Shown: positions 42,764 through 52,389, counted from the stretch's first letter. The stretch: DNA of 64,000 nucleotides from UBA10364 sp049611965 (GCA_049611965.1 JBMZBC010000006.1:12494-76493); one strand, 5' to 3'. The notes: generated by a model not told the origin, from the letters alone. Numbers and translations: made by a program.

Positions 42764-45616
42764 ATGCCGAAAGATACTTCCATCAAGCACGTCTTAATAA
42801 TCGGATCTGGTCCTATCGTTATTGGCCAAGCATGTGAGTTCGATTATTCTGGATCACAGGCCTCACGCTCCCTGCGAGAAGAAGGCATCATTGTTACTCT
42901 TATTAATTCCAACCCAGCAACCATCATGACGGATGAGGTTGTTGCGGATAACATTTACCTCAAACCACTTACTGTGGAGAGCATTGAGGATATTTTGAAG
43001 ACACATCCCGATATCGATGTAGTTCTTCCTACCATGGGTGGACAAACGGCGTTGAACCTTTGTATTGAAGCCGATAAGCAGGGTATTTGGGAGGATAATG
43101 GCGTGAAGATTATTGGTGTCGATATTGATGCCATTAACATTACCGAGGATAGAGACGAGTTCCGCAAATTGATGGAGGAGATTGATGTGCCTATGGCACC
43201 GTCTCGTATTGCGAAGAGCTTCTTACGCGGGAAGGAAACAGCCCAGGAATTTGGGTTCCCACTTTGTGTACGTGCCTCATTTACCCTTGGTGGTGCGGGT
43301 GCCACTTTTGTGCATACCGAAGATGAATTTGATACGGCACTCAGCCGTGGGCTAGAGATTAGTCCAATCCACGAAGTAATGATTGACAAGGCCCTGCTCG
43401 GATGGAAGGAGTACGAGCTGGAGTTGCTTCGCGATAAAAACGACAACATCATCATCATCTGTTCTATTGAGAACATGGATCCAATGGGTATCCACACTGG
43501 CGACTCAATTACCGTAGCTCCTGCAATGACATTGAGCGATACCACGTACCAAAAGATGCGTGATATGGCCATTAAAATGATGCGCAGTATTGGAACATTC
43601 GCAGGTGGATGTAATGTACAGTTCGCGGTGAGTCCTGATGAAAACGAGGATATCGTTGCTATTGAGATCAACCCTCGTGTGAGCCGCTCGTCAGCATTGG
43701 CATCGAAAGCGACGGGATATCCTATAGCAAAGATTGCAGCCAAGATGGCTATTGGTTACACCTTGGATGAGCTGATGAATCAGATCACCAAAACGACGAC
43801 AGCATACTTTGAGCCTACCTTAGATTATGTGATCGTAAAGATCCCTCGTTGGAACTTCGAGAAATTCGAAGGCGCCGATACGCGACTGGGCATTCAGATG
43901 AAAGCCGTAGGGGAGGTTATGGGAATTGGCCGCAGCTTCCAAGAAGCCTTACATAAAGCTGCACAATCGCTCGAAATCAAGCGAAACGGCTTGGGTGCTG
44001 ACGGTAAAGGATTGACCGATCAGGATACCATCTTGCACAAATTAGAGCACGCTTCGTCGGACCGCTTGTTCGTCATCTATGATGCTATTCAAATGGGGAT
44101 TCCACTGCGTACCATCTTCGATATCACGAAGATTGACATGTGGTTCTTGAAGGAAATTGAAGACCTAGCGAAAGTACAAGCGCGCATCGAAAAGCACAGC
44201 CTTAAGAGCCTACCGAAGGATTTGATCCAAGAGGCGAAGATGAAGGGTTTTGCAGATCGTCAGATTGCACACATGGTTCGTGCCTTAGAAAGTGAGGTAC
44301 ACCAAAAGAGAACGGATCTTGGTATTAAGCGTGTGTGGAAGCTTGTAGATACTTGTGCTGCAGAGTTCCCTGCGCAGACGCCTTATTACTATTCAACTTT
44401 CGAAATGCCTTACTTGACTGCGGAGGGTGTTGAGATCATTGAAAATGAAAGTGAGGTAACTGAGCGTGAGAAAATCATCGTTTTAGGTTCCGGTCCTAAC
44501 CGTATTGGTCAGGGTATTGAATTTGATTACAGCTGTGTACACGGTGTGTTGAGTGCCCGCGAAGAAGGCTACGAAACCATTATGATCAACTGTAACCCCG
44601 AGACGGTAAGTACGGACTTTGACACTGCAGATAAGCTGTACTTCGAGCCAGTTTTCTGGGAGCATATTTATGATATCATTCTTCACGAAAAGCCACGCGG
44701 TGTGATCGTTCAATTAGGCGGTCAGACGGCATTGAAATTGGCCGAGAAGATGAGTCGTTACGGTATTGAAATTATAGGTACTTCTTATGAGGCCTTGGAT
44801 TTGGCAGAAGATAGGGGTCGATTCTCAACGCTGCTCAAAGAAATCAACATCCCATACCCAAAATTTGATGTCGCTACAAACGCTGACGAGGCTCTAGATA
44901 TCTCTGATGAATTAGGCTTCCCTATCCTGGTGCGTCCATCGTATGTATTGGGTGGTCAAGGGATGAAAATTGTGATCAACAAGGAAGAACTGCAGCGCCA
45001 TGTGATCAACCTCTTCAAGGAGTTTGAAGGCAACCGTGTACTTCTTGATCACTACTTAGATGGAGCGATCGAAGCAGAGGCAGATGCCATCTGTGACGGT
45101 GAAGATGCCTACATCATTGGAATTATGGAGCACATCGAGCCTTGTGGTATTCACTCGGGAGATAGCTCTGCAGTATTGCCGCCGTTTAACCTTGGGCCGC
45201 TCGTTATGGACCAAATCAAAGAGCATACGGTCAATATTGCAAAGGCGCTAGATACCAAGGGGCTGATCAATATTCAGTTCGCCATTAAAGACGACGTTGT
45301 CTATATCATTGAGGCCAACCCTCGTGCATCGCGCACTGTCCCATTCATTTGTAAAGCATATGGTGAGCCGTATGTGAATTACGCCACGAAAGTGATGTTA
45401 GGCACAAAGAAGGTGAAAGACTTTGATTTCAATCCACAGATGGAAGGATTCGCTATCAAGATTCCTGTATTCTCGTTCAGTAAATTCCCGAACGTCAACA
45501 AGAAGCTTGGACCAGAGATGAAGTCTACAGGTGAGGAGATCCGATTCATCAAGGATTTAAAGGATCCAGTATTTAAGAAATTACATAGCGAGCGCAGCTT
45601 GTATTTGAGCCGCTAA
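42764..45616 (+). CDS. carB: Carbamoyl-phosphate synthase large subunit, short form
   Basis: Makes carbamoyl phosphate from bicarbonate, ammonia (via CarA) and 2 ATP for pyrimidine and arginine synthesis. Two homologous ATP-grasp halves are clear: VLIIGSGPIVIGQACEFDYS-type start (residues about 9-28) and its counterpart IIVLGSGPNRIGQGIEFDYS near residue 568; PTMGGQTALNL and QLGGQTALKL occur in the respective halves. The protein ends at 950 residues with HSERSLYLSR, so the MGS-like allosteric domain of the ~1,073-residue E. coli enzyme is missing. carA is not adjacent. A terminator follows the stop. Confidence 0.96.
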   Translation: MPKDTSIKHVLIIGSGPIVIGQACEFDYSGSQASRSLREEGIIVTLINSNPATIMTDEVVADNIYLKPLTVESIEDILKTHPDIDVVLPTMGGQTALNLCIEADKQGIWEDNGVKIIGVDIDAINITEDRDEFRKLMEEIDVPMAPSRIAKSFLRGKETAQEFGFPLCVRASFTLGGAGATFVHTEDEFDTALSRGLEISPIHEVMIDKALLGWKEYELELLRDKNDNIIIICSIENMDPMGIHTGDSITVAPAMTLSDTTYQKMRDMAIKMMRSIGTFAGGCNVQFAVSPDENEDIVAIEINPRVSRSSALASKATGYPIAKIAAKMAIGYTLDELMNQITKTTTAYFEPTLDYVIVKIPRWNFEKFEGADTRLGIQMKAVGEVMGIGRSFQEALHKAAQSLEIKRNGLGADGKGLTDQDTILHKLEHASSDRLFVIYDAIQMGIPLRTIFDITKIDMWFLKEIEDLAKVQARIEKHSLKSLPKDLIQEAKMKGFADRQIAHMVRALESEVHQKRTDLGIKRVWKLVDTCAAEFPAQTPYYYSTFEMPYLTAEGVEIIENESEVTEREKIIVLGSGPNRIGQGIEFDYSCVHGVLSAREEGYETIMINCNPETVSTDFDTADKLYFEPVFWEHIYDIILHEKPRGVIVQLGGQTALKLAEKMSRYGIEIIGTSYEALDLAEDRGRFSTLLKEINIPYPKFDVATNADEALDISDELGFPILVRPSYVLGGQGMKIVINKEELQRHVINLFKEFEGNRVLLDHYLDGAIEAEADAICDGEDAYIIGIMEHIEPCGIHSGDSSAVLPPFNLGPLVMDQIKEHTVNIAKALDTKGLINIQFAIKDDVVYIIEANPRASRTVPFICKAYGEPYVNYATKVMLGTKKVKDFDFNPQMEGFAIKIPVFSFSKFPNVNKKLGPEMKSTGEEIRFIKDLKDPVFKKLHSERSLYLSR

Positions 45617-45634
45617 CGTTAACAGAAGTTTTGA

Positions 45635-45668
45635 AATCCCGGCGCCATCGGCGCCGGGATTCTTTTTT
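45635..45668 (+). terminator. Terminator of carB
   Basis: Perfect 12-bp hairpin AATCCCGGCGCC/GGCGCCGGGATT with a 3-nt loop, then CTTTTTT. Confidence 0.92.
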
Positions 45669-45690
45669 ATCTTGGAAAAAATTTCGCTGC

Positions 45691-45882
45691 GTGTTTAGAT
45701 TCATAGCACTAACTATCCTTGCTTATTTCATCTTCCGATGGCTCGACAGATTCTTCGGTGGTGCCCCTGCACCTCGCAAAAGAGGCAGTCGCCCTTCCAG
45801 CGGTACTCGCGAGAAGCGCAGTAGTGTAAAAAAAGATGTGGGTGAATACATCGACTACGAGGAGGTGAAAGAAGATAAGTAG
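45691..45882 (+). CDS. Small membrane protein, DUF4834-like
   Basis: A 63-residue protein starting at GTG 45691: one N-terminal transmembrane helix (FRFIALTILAYFIFRWLDRF) followed by a basic, Ser/Arg-rich linker and the acidic ending YIDYEEVKEDK. The end matches the conserved DYEE tail of DUF4834, a family restricted to Bacteroidota, as I recall it. A longer frame from a TTG at 45631 is rejected because it would lie across the carB terminator. It is 2 nt upstream of a GT4 glycosyltransferase, an adjacency I believe is conserved in Flavobacteriia. Function unknown. Confidence 0.75.
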   Translation: MFRFIALTILAYFIFRWLDRFFGGAPAPRKRGSRPSSGTREKRSSVKKDVGEYIDYEEVKEDK

Positions 45883-45884
45883 CC

Positions 45885-47150
45885 TTGAAACTTGGAATCA
45901 TCACATATTATTGGCCTCCTGCAGGCGGACCTGGTGTTCAGCGTTGGTTGAAGCTTAGCAAATACCTCGCGCGCGAGGGCGTCGAGCTGTTTGTGGTTAC
46001 TGTGGATGCCGATAAGGCTACCTATCCACTGCGCGATGAAGGCTTACAATCAGATGTAGCCGATGGTATTACAGTCATTCGCACCGGTACCGATGAAAAG
46101 TTCGGCGCGTACAAGAAGGTGACAGGCAAGAAACAAGTACCTTTTAGTGGATTCAGTGGTGAAGATGCCAAGGTGAGTATGTTGCAGAAGATCGCTCGAT
46201 TTGTTCGTGGCAATTTCTTCGTTCCGGACGCTCGAAAAGGTTGGAACAAGCATGCCTACAGCGCCGCTGAGAAAATCATCGTGCAGCACGATGTGAGGCA
46301 TTGGATTACGACTTCTCCACCGCACAGTACCCAGCTGGTTGGATTGAAATTGAAGCGTAATTACGGCATTCATTGGACCGCCGATTTCCGAGACCCTTGG
46401 ACAGATATTTATTACTACCGTAAGTTTTATCCTACAGCCCTTACTAGAGCCTACGAGCAAGGCTTAGAACGAAAAGTGTTCTCTTCTTGCGATTCTTTGT
46501 TGAGTGTGAGTCCGGCATGGAGCAAACTTTACCAAAGTAAAGGCGCAGTGCCGACGAACAAGGTGCACACGGTGACCAATGGTTTTGATGCTGAAGATTT
46601 CGCAGGCCAACAAGCCGATCGTCCAGAGGATTTCACCATCACCTATGCTGGTACATTGGCCGCACAGTACCCTGTGGCCGATTTTATAACTGCCCTCAAT
46701 CAACTGGATTTTCCTGTAATTCTCAAAGTCATTGGTTCTTGGGACGGATTGAGTAAGGAGCGTTTAGAAAATGCCGCTGATCATGTACAGTTGGAGTTTG
46801 TGGAATATGTGCCAAAAAAGCAATTGAATGCCATGATGATGGCCAGTCACTTGTCATTGTTCTTGCTCCCAGAGGTCGAGAGTGCAAAAGGACACATCCC
46901 TGGGAAGCTCTTTGACTATCTAGGTGCCGGTAATCCTATTTTGGGATTGGGTCCCGTAGATGGAGACGCTGCCGAGATTATTCGCGATGCTAAGGCAGGG
47001 GAGGTCTTCAGTTATGGAAACACCGCAGGAATTGTTGACTTTTTAAAATCTCGTAAGCAACAAAGTCCAAAGTTGGACACAGCGCTTACAGCTCCTTATG
47101 AAAGAAGCGTTCAAGCCAAGGCCGTGCTAAAGGCTGTGTTTGGCGACTAG
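45885..47150 (+). CDS. GT4-type glycosyltransferase
   Basis: A 421-residue GT-B glycosyltransferase. The N-terminal acceptor domain starts IITYYWPPAGGPGVQRWLKL, typical of the GT4-like subfamily found in surface glycan loci; WTADFRDPW is a conserved interdomain motif, and the C-terminal donor domain contains YAGTLA and GKLFDYLGAGNPIL. The start is TTG at 45885, as no ATG lies nearby. No signal peptide, so it should act on the cytoplasmic face of the inner membrane, on a lipid-linked or lipid acceptor. It is co-oriented with the DUF4834-like gene, and convergent with yfhO. Confidence 0.9.
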   Translation: MKLGIITYYWPPAGGPGVQRWLKLSKYLAREGVELFVVTVDADKATYPLRDEGLQSDVADGITVIRTGTDEKFGAYKKVTGKKQVPFSGFSGEDAKVSMLQKIARFVRGNFFVPDARKGWNKHAYSAAEKIIVQHDVRHWITTSPPHSTQLVGLKLKRNYGIHWTADFRDPWTDIYYYRKFYPTALTRAYEQGLERKVFSSCDSLLSVSPAWSKLYQSKGAVPTNKVHTVTNGFDAEDFAGQQADRPEDFTITYAGTLAAQYPVADFITALNQLDFPVILKVIGSWDGLSKERLENAADHVQLEFVEYVPKKQLNAMMMASHLSLFLLPEVESAKGHIPGKLFDYLGAGNPILGLGPVDGDAAEIIRDAKAGEVFSYGNTAGIVDFLKSRKQQSPKLDTALTAPYERSVQAKAVLKAVFGD

Positions 47151-47167
47151 GAACAAATAGTGCCTAC

Positions 47168-47202
47168 AAAAAAAGCCAACCGCGAAGCGAGTGGCTTTTT
47201 AT
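47168..47202. terminator. Bidirectional terminator between GT4 gene and yfhO
   Basis: Hairpin with AAAAAGCC and GGCTTTTT arms and an imperfect inner stem; A- and T-runs on the two sides allow it to stop both convergent transcripts. Confidence 0.75.
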
Positions 47203-47217
47203 TTCTCTAATGAAAAA

Positions 47218-49671
47218 TTACGCTTTGCTCTCTTTGTATGCCGACCATCCGAAGTAAGCGATTAGCAGCAAAAGGAGGCCTGAGCCGGCCATATTCACTT
47301 TTTGACCGGCATAGAAAGACTTTGGTTTGAATTCAAACACGATTTCATGCTTTCCTGCAGGAACCTTCATGCCTCGGAGGGTGTAATTCACACGAATGTG
47401 CTCAACAGGTTCACCGTCTATGTAGGCTTGCCAATCATTCCCGGAACCTTCGTAGTAGATTTCTGAGAAGACCACAAAGGCATTGCCGCCTTCAAAACTG
47501 TATTCCATATACTTTGGATCGTAGCTAGTGAGCTTCACTTTGGCCGGAGCGAATGAGGTTGTATTGCCTAAGTAGTCGCCATATCGCGCATCCACAACTG
47601 CTGTCGTTTTTGGGTTGAAACTTGAGAGCGCAGCCATTTCAGCATCGGCATTCGCGACCACATTTATATTGTTTACCGACCAAGCATTTCCACAAGCATT
47701 CGGATTACGCTGTGCTTGAGGTTGGCCGTTGGCACCCTGAGCGATCACGTATTTGGCATTGAGCATGCTGAAGCAGGCCATGTTTTGCTTGTTAAGCTGG
47801 TTATCGATAAGGTCCTGATAGCGCTGGAGCTTGGCACCGTGATAACCACCAATGCTTTTGTGGTGGTAGCTGGTATAACTGTCATTGGTAAGACCTGCCG
47901 TGCTGTTCCAAACGCGGAAGTGCGGATCGTTGTCTTGCAGGATCGCTTGGTTGGCTGCATTGGGTGCATATTGTTGCTCCCATTGGCGTTTGGATTGGAA
48001 GTCGTCCAATTCTAGTTGGTCGCGATCGAAACCGTAGAGGTCCAATAGGGTGATTGCGCCAACTGCAGCAATAGTAGCTACTTGGTTCAATTTACCAATG
48101 TGCCATACGTACAAGGCTGCAGCAGTGAGCAATCCAAAGATTAGAGAGCGCATTGCTGAGCTTGTAATGATTCCTTGACGATCGCTAATAAGCTGATCTA
48201 GAGAAAAACCTTGTTGTGTGAAGCTTGCGTCGCGTGCGCCTTCGAGGTTCATCGCATACGGCGCGATCAATCCAAAGAGAACCACGAACCCTGCAAATGC
48301 AGCTGCTCCTCGAGTGAAGGCTTTCATTCTCGCTGCCTTATCAAGTCCTATCCAACTGTTCAGACCATAGATGCCGTAGAAAGGAATTAGGAAGAAGAGT
48401 ACTACCATCGCCATTGATGGCACACGGAATTTATTGTAAAGTGGCAGTGCGTCGAACAGGAGTTTATTGAAGGATTCAAAATTGGACCCCCAAGCCATAA
48501 ATAGGAAGACGATACCGGAAGCCAGTACCCAACTTCTCATCGTTCCACCAACGGTAAATAGGGCGAGACAGAAGAGGAAAAATACCCCTGCACCCACATA
48601 GTAGGCGCCGTTACCCATACTTTCTCCCGTCCATTTCATGAAGGCAGCACCCATGTATTGATTGGCTTGTGCCTCGGCTTGACTGGCGTTCATTCCTTGC
48701 TGACGGAAGGCGCGAACGAGTTGATCAAAAGTTTCTGTACCCATATCTGAGTAATCGACCATCATACCGCCGCCAGCAGCATTTGGGATAACTAAAGCAA
48801 CACTTTCGTAAATACCGCTGGACCAGGCCATGGCATAATCGAACGAAAGACCACCTTCGCCTTGGTTTTGATTTTTATTGGTCAATTCTGAAATCCCGCC
48901 ACGCATACTTTCCTTCGTGTACACTTGAGTCCCCCACATGTTTGCAAGGTTAGGGCCGATGCTTAGAACTGCGGCTACTAGTAGCCATCCAGTGAGCTTA
49001 GCGAATTCTGGAAGTGCCTTTTCACGAGCGTATTTAATGAGGTAAGTAATCCAGATAATACCCATGAATAAGCCAGCATAATAGGTGATCTGGAAGTGAT
49101 TTCTATGGATGCTAAGACCAGCGAAAATGGCCATGAGAATCATTGCTTTCCAATTCTTCTTTTCGAAGATGAGCAGTAGTGCCATAATCATTAGGGGGAT
49201 GAAAGCTGCTGTATTTACCTTGGCGTTGTGGCCCGCAGCGTAACCTATGATGAAGAATCCGGAATATCCGTAAGCGAAGCCGCCAATGGTGCTTAGCCAG
49301 TGATTTACGCCGAGACCCCTAAGGCCAATAAAACCACCTATCATCAAATAGAAAATGATGTACGTAGAGGAAGTGGTCCCTCCAATAGCTTTCACAGCAC
49401 CTGTGATGTATTGAAAGATATTGCCGCCGTATTTTGTTGAAATCTGTGCCGTGGGCATGCCGCTAAACATCGAATTGGTCCAAAGAGGCTCTTCGCCCGA
49501 GGCCTCGCGGTAATCACGAATTTCTTTGCTTTTGGCGTAGCCGAGTTTAATATCGTCTTGGTCAAGAATGTCGCCGCTGAGGTAAGCTGGGCTTAAAAAG
49601 GCTACATTCAAGCCTAATAAAATTGCGATTGGAAGTATCCATGTACGCAAAAGTGGCATCCATTGCTTCAT
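47218..49671 (-). CDS. YfhO-family polytopic membrane protein
   Basis: An 817-residue inner-membrane protein with about 12-13 transmembrane helices and a large C-terminal extracytoplasmic beta-type domain. The family resembles GT-C glycosyltransferases. Visible are ILDQDDIKLGYAKSKEIRDY near the start, EEPLWTNSMFSGMPTAQIS in the first periplasmic loop (the usual acidic catalytic-site location), and near the C-terminus YYEGSGNDWQAYIDG and VPAGKHEIVFEFKP. YfhO homologues glycosylate lipoteichoic acid in Firmicutes; in Bacteroidota the acceptor is unknown. It is convergent with the GT4 gene and divergent from the PLP-enzyme pair. Confidence 0.9.
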   Translation of the reverse strand: MKQWMPLLRTWILPIAILLGLNVAFLSPAYLSGDILDQDDIKLGYAKSKEIRDYREASGEEPLWTNSMFSGMPTAQISTKYGGNIFQYITGAVKAIGGTTSSTYIIFYLMIGGFIGLRGLGVNHWLSTIGGFAYGYSGFFIIGYAAGHNAKVNTAAFIPLMIMALLLIFEKKNWKAMILMAIFAGLSIHRNHFQITYYAGLFMGIIWITYLIKYAREKALPEFAKLTGWLLVAAVLSIGPNLANMWGTQVYTKESMRGGISELTNKNQNQGEGGLSFDYAMAWSSGIYESVALVIPNAAGGGMMVDYSDMGTETFDQLVRAFRQQGMNASQAEAQANQYMGAAFMKWTGESMGNGAYYVGAGVFFLFCLALFTVGGTMRSWVLASGIVFLFMAWGSNFESFNKLLFDALPLYNKFRVPSMAMVVLFFLIPFYGIYGLNSWIGLDKAARMKAFTRGAAAFAGFVVLFGLIAPYAMNLEGARDASFTQQGFSLDQLISDRQGIITSSAMRSLIFGLLTAAALYVWHIGKLNQVATIAAVGAITLLDLYGFDRDQLELDDFQSKRQWEQQYAPNAANQAILQDNDPHFRVWNSTAGLTNDSYTSYHHKSIGGYHGAKLQRYQDLIDNQLNKQNMACFSMLNAKYVIAQGANGQPQAQRNPNACGNAWSVNNINVVANADAEMAALSSFNPKTTAVVDARYGDYLGNTTSFAPAKVKLTSYDPKYMEYSFEGGNAFVVFSEIYYEGSGNDWQAYIDGEPVEHIRVNYTLRGMKVPAGKHEIVFEFKPKSFYAGQKVNMAGSGLLLLLIAYFGWSAYKESKA

Positions 49672-49792
49672 AGTAGGTCGTGCTCGTTATTTGGACCTCC
49701 AAACTACCAAAACTTGTGGAATAATAAGGTGTCTTAGCCTTGATAATCCCTCGATTAGGTGGTATTTTTCGGACCTAACACAACGCATTGAT

Positions 49793-51199
49793 ATGGCCCG
49801 CAAGATTAGCAAGGCAGAAATCGGTCAAATTTTAGAACAAGGGTGTGACGAACGTGTGCACATGATCGAAGGCACCAACCGGAATAAATACCACCTCAAT
49901 CCTGTAGAATACGAGACATTATTGCAGCGGGGTTCTTGTACCGCTAATTTGTTGACGCCACGCTCGCACGGTGTGGCAAAGGCGTTCTTAGGTAAGTACG
50001 ATGAGCTCAACTACGAGAGTTTACTCGAAAAACAAAGCAAGCGACTTATTGATCTGGTCGGTAGTGAGAACAACGAGCCGTTTGATATTTATTTTGGACC
50101 GTCCGGCTCGGATTTGGTGTACTATCCGCTGATGTTCCAGTTGATGCTGAACCCGAACAAGAAGCTTATCAATATTGTGAGCTGTCCAGAGGAATTGGGT
50201 TCCGGTTCTGGTTATGCATCTGAAACACGTTTTTACGCAAACTTTAACCAGTTCGGTGAGAACATTGTGAAAGGTGATTTTGTGGACCCAGAGCACGTAA
50301 GTGAAGTCCATTACCTAGATGCTCGAGATGCGGAAGGAAACATCCTCGACCGCAGTAAAGCGATTAAAGAAATCATTTCAGCCAATAAAGACGCTGCAGT
50401 AGTTGGGTCGTTGGTATTTGGTTCCAAATCTGGAATAAAAGACGATCTTGATATTATTGATCCAAATGACGGCACCATGTGGGTGGTCGATTTGTGTCAA
50501 TTCCGTGTAGATCCTAAACTCGTCCACGACCTTCTCGAAAAAGATGTGATGATCATGCTTACCGGTTCTAAATTTTTCCAGGCTCCACCATTTTGTGCGG
50601 CAATGCTGGTTCCACGTAAATGGAGCGAGCGCTTGAAAGAAGTAGACGCCTCAATCATTGAGCCGTATGGAAAACTCTTTTCAGCCTACGATGTTCCGTG
50701 GTTCATGCAAAATATGCGCGAGCATTTGCCAGCCAAAGAAAATAAGGCCCTACGTCTACGTTGGGAGATTGCCCTGGATGAAATGGAAGCCTACAGCTAC
50801 TGGTCGACGGCTCAAACAGATGATATTATTACTCGCTGGGCAACCGGCGTTATGGCTAGATTGGAAGATTCTGAGCATTTTAAATTGATGCCGGATCAGC
50901 TGAAGACCAACATGTCCATTATCAGTTTCCAAGTATGGGTTGGCGGTCGTGCGTTGAACAACGCTGAATTAAAGGACCTCTTTAAAGCCATTGCCACCGC
51001 TACCCACGAAGGTTTCAAAGACGGCTTCAATAAGGTATTCTTTGGCCAACCGGTCCAGTATGGGGATAAGAGTTTCATTCGCCTAGCTATCGGTGCATAT
51101 ACGGTTCGTGCTTTCTTAGAAGAAGATGCGATCGACCTGCACAATGACTACCGCGTGATTGAGATTATCGAAGACTACGCGAAAAAAATGTTTGGTTGA
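49793..51199 (+). CDS. Fold-type I PLP-dependent enzyme, unknown pathway
   Basis: A 468-residue protein with the aminotransferase class V/cysteine desulfurase-like fold. GPSGSDLVYY (about residue 100) resembles the PSGSEA phosphate-cup motif, DLCQFRVD holds the Asp that pairs with the PLP pyridine nitrogen, and the Schiff-base lysine is expected in LTGSKFFQAPPF (about residue 264). The spacing and the long C-terminal half do not match cysteine desulfurases, kynureninase or SHMT as I know them. The ATG at 49793 (MARKISKAEIGQ) is the first that fits. The stop overlaps the start of a second PLP enzyme (TTGA), so the two are coupled. Likely reactions: C-C or C-S chemistry on an amino acid; unassigned. 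Confidence 0.68.
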   Translation: MARKISKAEIGQILEQGCDERVHMIEGTNRNKYHLNPVEYETLLQRGSCTANLLTPRSHGVAKAFLGKYDELNYESLLEKQSKRLIDLVGSENNEPFDIYFGPSGSDLVYYPLMFQLMLNPNKKLINIVSCPEELGSGSGYASETRFYANFNQFGENIVKGDFVDPEHVSEVHYLDARDAEGNILDRSKAIKEIISANKDAAVVGSLVFGSKSGIKDDLDIIDPNDGTMWVVDLCQFRVDPKLVHDLLEKDVMIMLTGSKFFQAPPFCAAMLVPRKWSERLKEVDASIIEPYGKLFSAYDVPWFMQNMREHLPAKENKALRLRWEIALDEMEAYSYWSTAQTDDIITRWATGVMARLEDSEHFKLMPDQLKTNMSIISFQVWVGGRALNNAELKDLFKAIATATHEGFKDGFNKVFFGQPVQYGDKSFIRLAIGAYTVRAFLEEDAIDLHNDYRVIEIIEDYAKKMFG

Positions 51200-52386
51200 T
51201 TTCGACAACGGACATATCGAAAGTAATTGCCCAATCACAGGGGCAGGTGGATGAGCAGGATACGAGTCTGATCGTTGCTCATTTGCCAGCACTTAATGAA
51301 CGATTAGCCTTTCTAAGCGATTCTTTTTCGAAAAGCACCTTACACGCCATTGCGGTAAAGACGAACCCGCATCCTCAGATGTTAAAGCATCTCGTGGATT
51401 TAGGCTACGGGCTTGAGGCTGCTTCTATTGAAGAGGTGAATATGGCCATTGCAGCGGGATGCCCGGCAGAGAAAATCGTTTTTGACTCTCCGGTTAAAAC
51501 GCGCAGTGAAATCGACTGTGTCGCGGAAATGACCGGTATGTTGGTCAACGTGAATTCCTTGGGTGAATTGGACCGATTTCCTGCAAATCCAACTTGTATT
51601 GTAGGTATTCGCGTAAATCCACAGGTACACACGGGTGCACCTGAAATGTTTGATGTAAGTCGTAATGAAAGTAAGTTTGGAGTACCTGTTTCGAATGCTA
51701 AAGCCATTCTAGAGGCCGCTTTAGCGTATCCAGTGCAAGCCTTGCATATGCACAGCGGTTCACAAATGAAAGATCTCGAGGTTCAGCGCCAAGCGCTCAT
51801 TTCTTTAAAGCAGTTGGCTGATCAGATCAATGCTGTTTCACCTGGACAAATACACACCTTGGACATCGGTGGCGGCTTGCCGTCAGAGTCTCTTTCCGAA
51901 CCTAGCCTTATGGCAGAATATGGCACCATTGTGCAAGAAATCTTTGCTGATTCACAGTACCACTTAGTGACCGAATTTGGACAATGGGTGCATGCTGAGG
52001 CTGGATTCGCACTTTCTCGAGTAGAGTATGTTCTGGATCAAAGTCGTGTTTTCATTCACCTCGGTGCCGATTTCTTTATGCGTGATGCCTATACCAAGGC
52101 GCGCCCATTTGCGTTGAATATCTGGGACGATACGGGTATAAAAATTCAGGGTCCGGCGCACAATTTCGATATTGCAGGGCCGTTGTGTTTTGCCGGCGAT
52201 TATCTGGCCCATGGTGTAGCTTTGCCCGCGGATACTGCAGAGGGAAATTGGCTTAGCATCAGTAGTACAGGGGCGAACACGTATGCTTTGTGGTCCCGCC
52301 ATTGCTCGAGAACAGTGCCGAAATGTATCGCATTTGATGGTGAGAACATCACTATTTGGAGCGAACGTACGACAATCAATTATTAA
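51196..52386 (+). CDS. Fold-type III PLP decarboxylase-like enzyme, unknown substrate
   Basis: A 396-residue protein of the Orn/DAP/Arg decarboxylase family (alanine racemase-like barrel plus beta domain). The PLP lysine is in HAIAVKTNPHP (about residue 55), and the barrel shows LEAASIEEVNMA, HMHSGSQ and TLDIGGGLPSE. In the C-terminal half the expected Cys active-site region appears near DIAGPLCFAGDYLAHG, the CxxxD/D-loop seen in DAP decarboxylases. A real lysA is usually about 400-410 residues with LysA-specific GEPGR; I do not see that, as TEFGQWVHAEAG stands there. Start is TTG, overlapping the previous stop. Decarboxylation of the partner's amino-acid product is a guess. Confidence 0.75.
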   Translation: MISTTDISKVIAQSQGQVDEQDTSLIVAHLPALNERLAFLSDSFSKSTLHAIAVKTNPHPQMLKHLVDLGYGLEAASIEEVNMAIAAGCPAEKIVFDSPVKTRSEIDCVAEMTGMLVNVNSLGELDRFPANPTCIVGIRVNPQVHTGAPEMFDVSRNESKFGVPVSNAKAILEAALAYPVQALHMHSGSQMKDLEVQRQALISLKQLADQINAVSPGQIHTLDIGGGLPSESLSEPSLMAEYGTIVQEIFADSQYHLVTEFGQWVHAEAGFALSRVEYVLDQSRVFIHLGADFFMRDAYTKARPFALNIWDDTGIKIQGPAHNFDIAGPLCFAGDYLAHGVALPADTAEGNWLSISSTGANTYALWSRHCSRTVPKCIAFDGENITIWSERTTINY

Positions 52387-52389
52387 TCT

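Noticed and set aside
45631..45690. Longer N-terminus for the DUF4834-like protein from a TTG start
   Set aside because: It would run across the carB terminator hairpin and adds an Arg-rich stretch not expected before the membrane helix.
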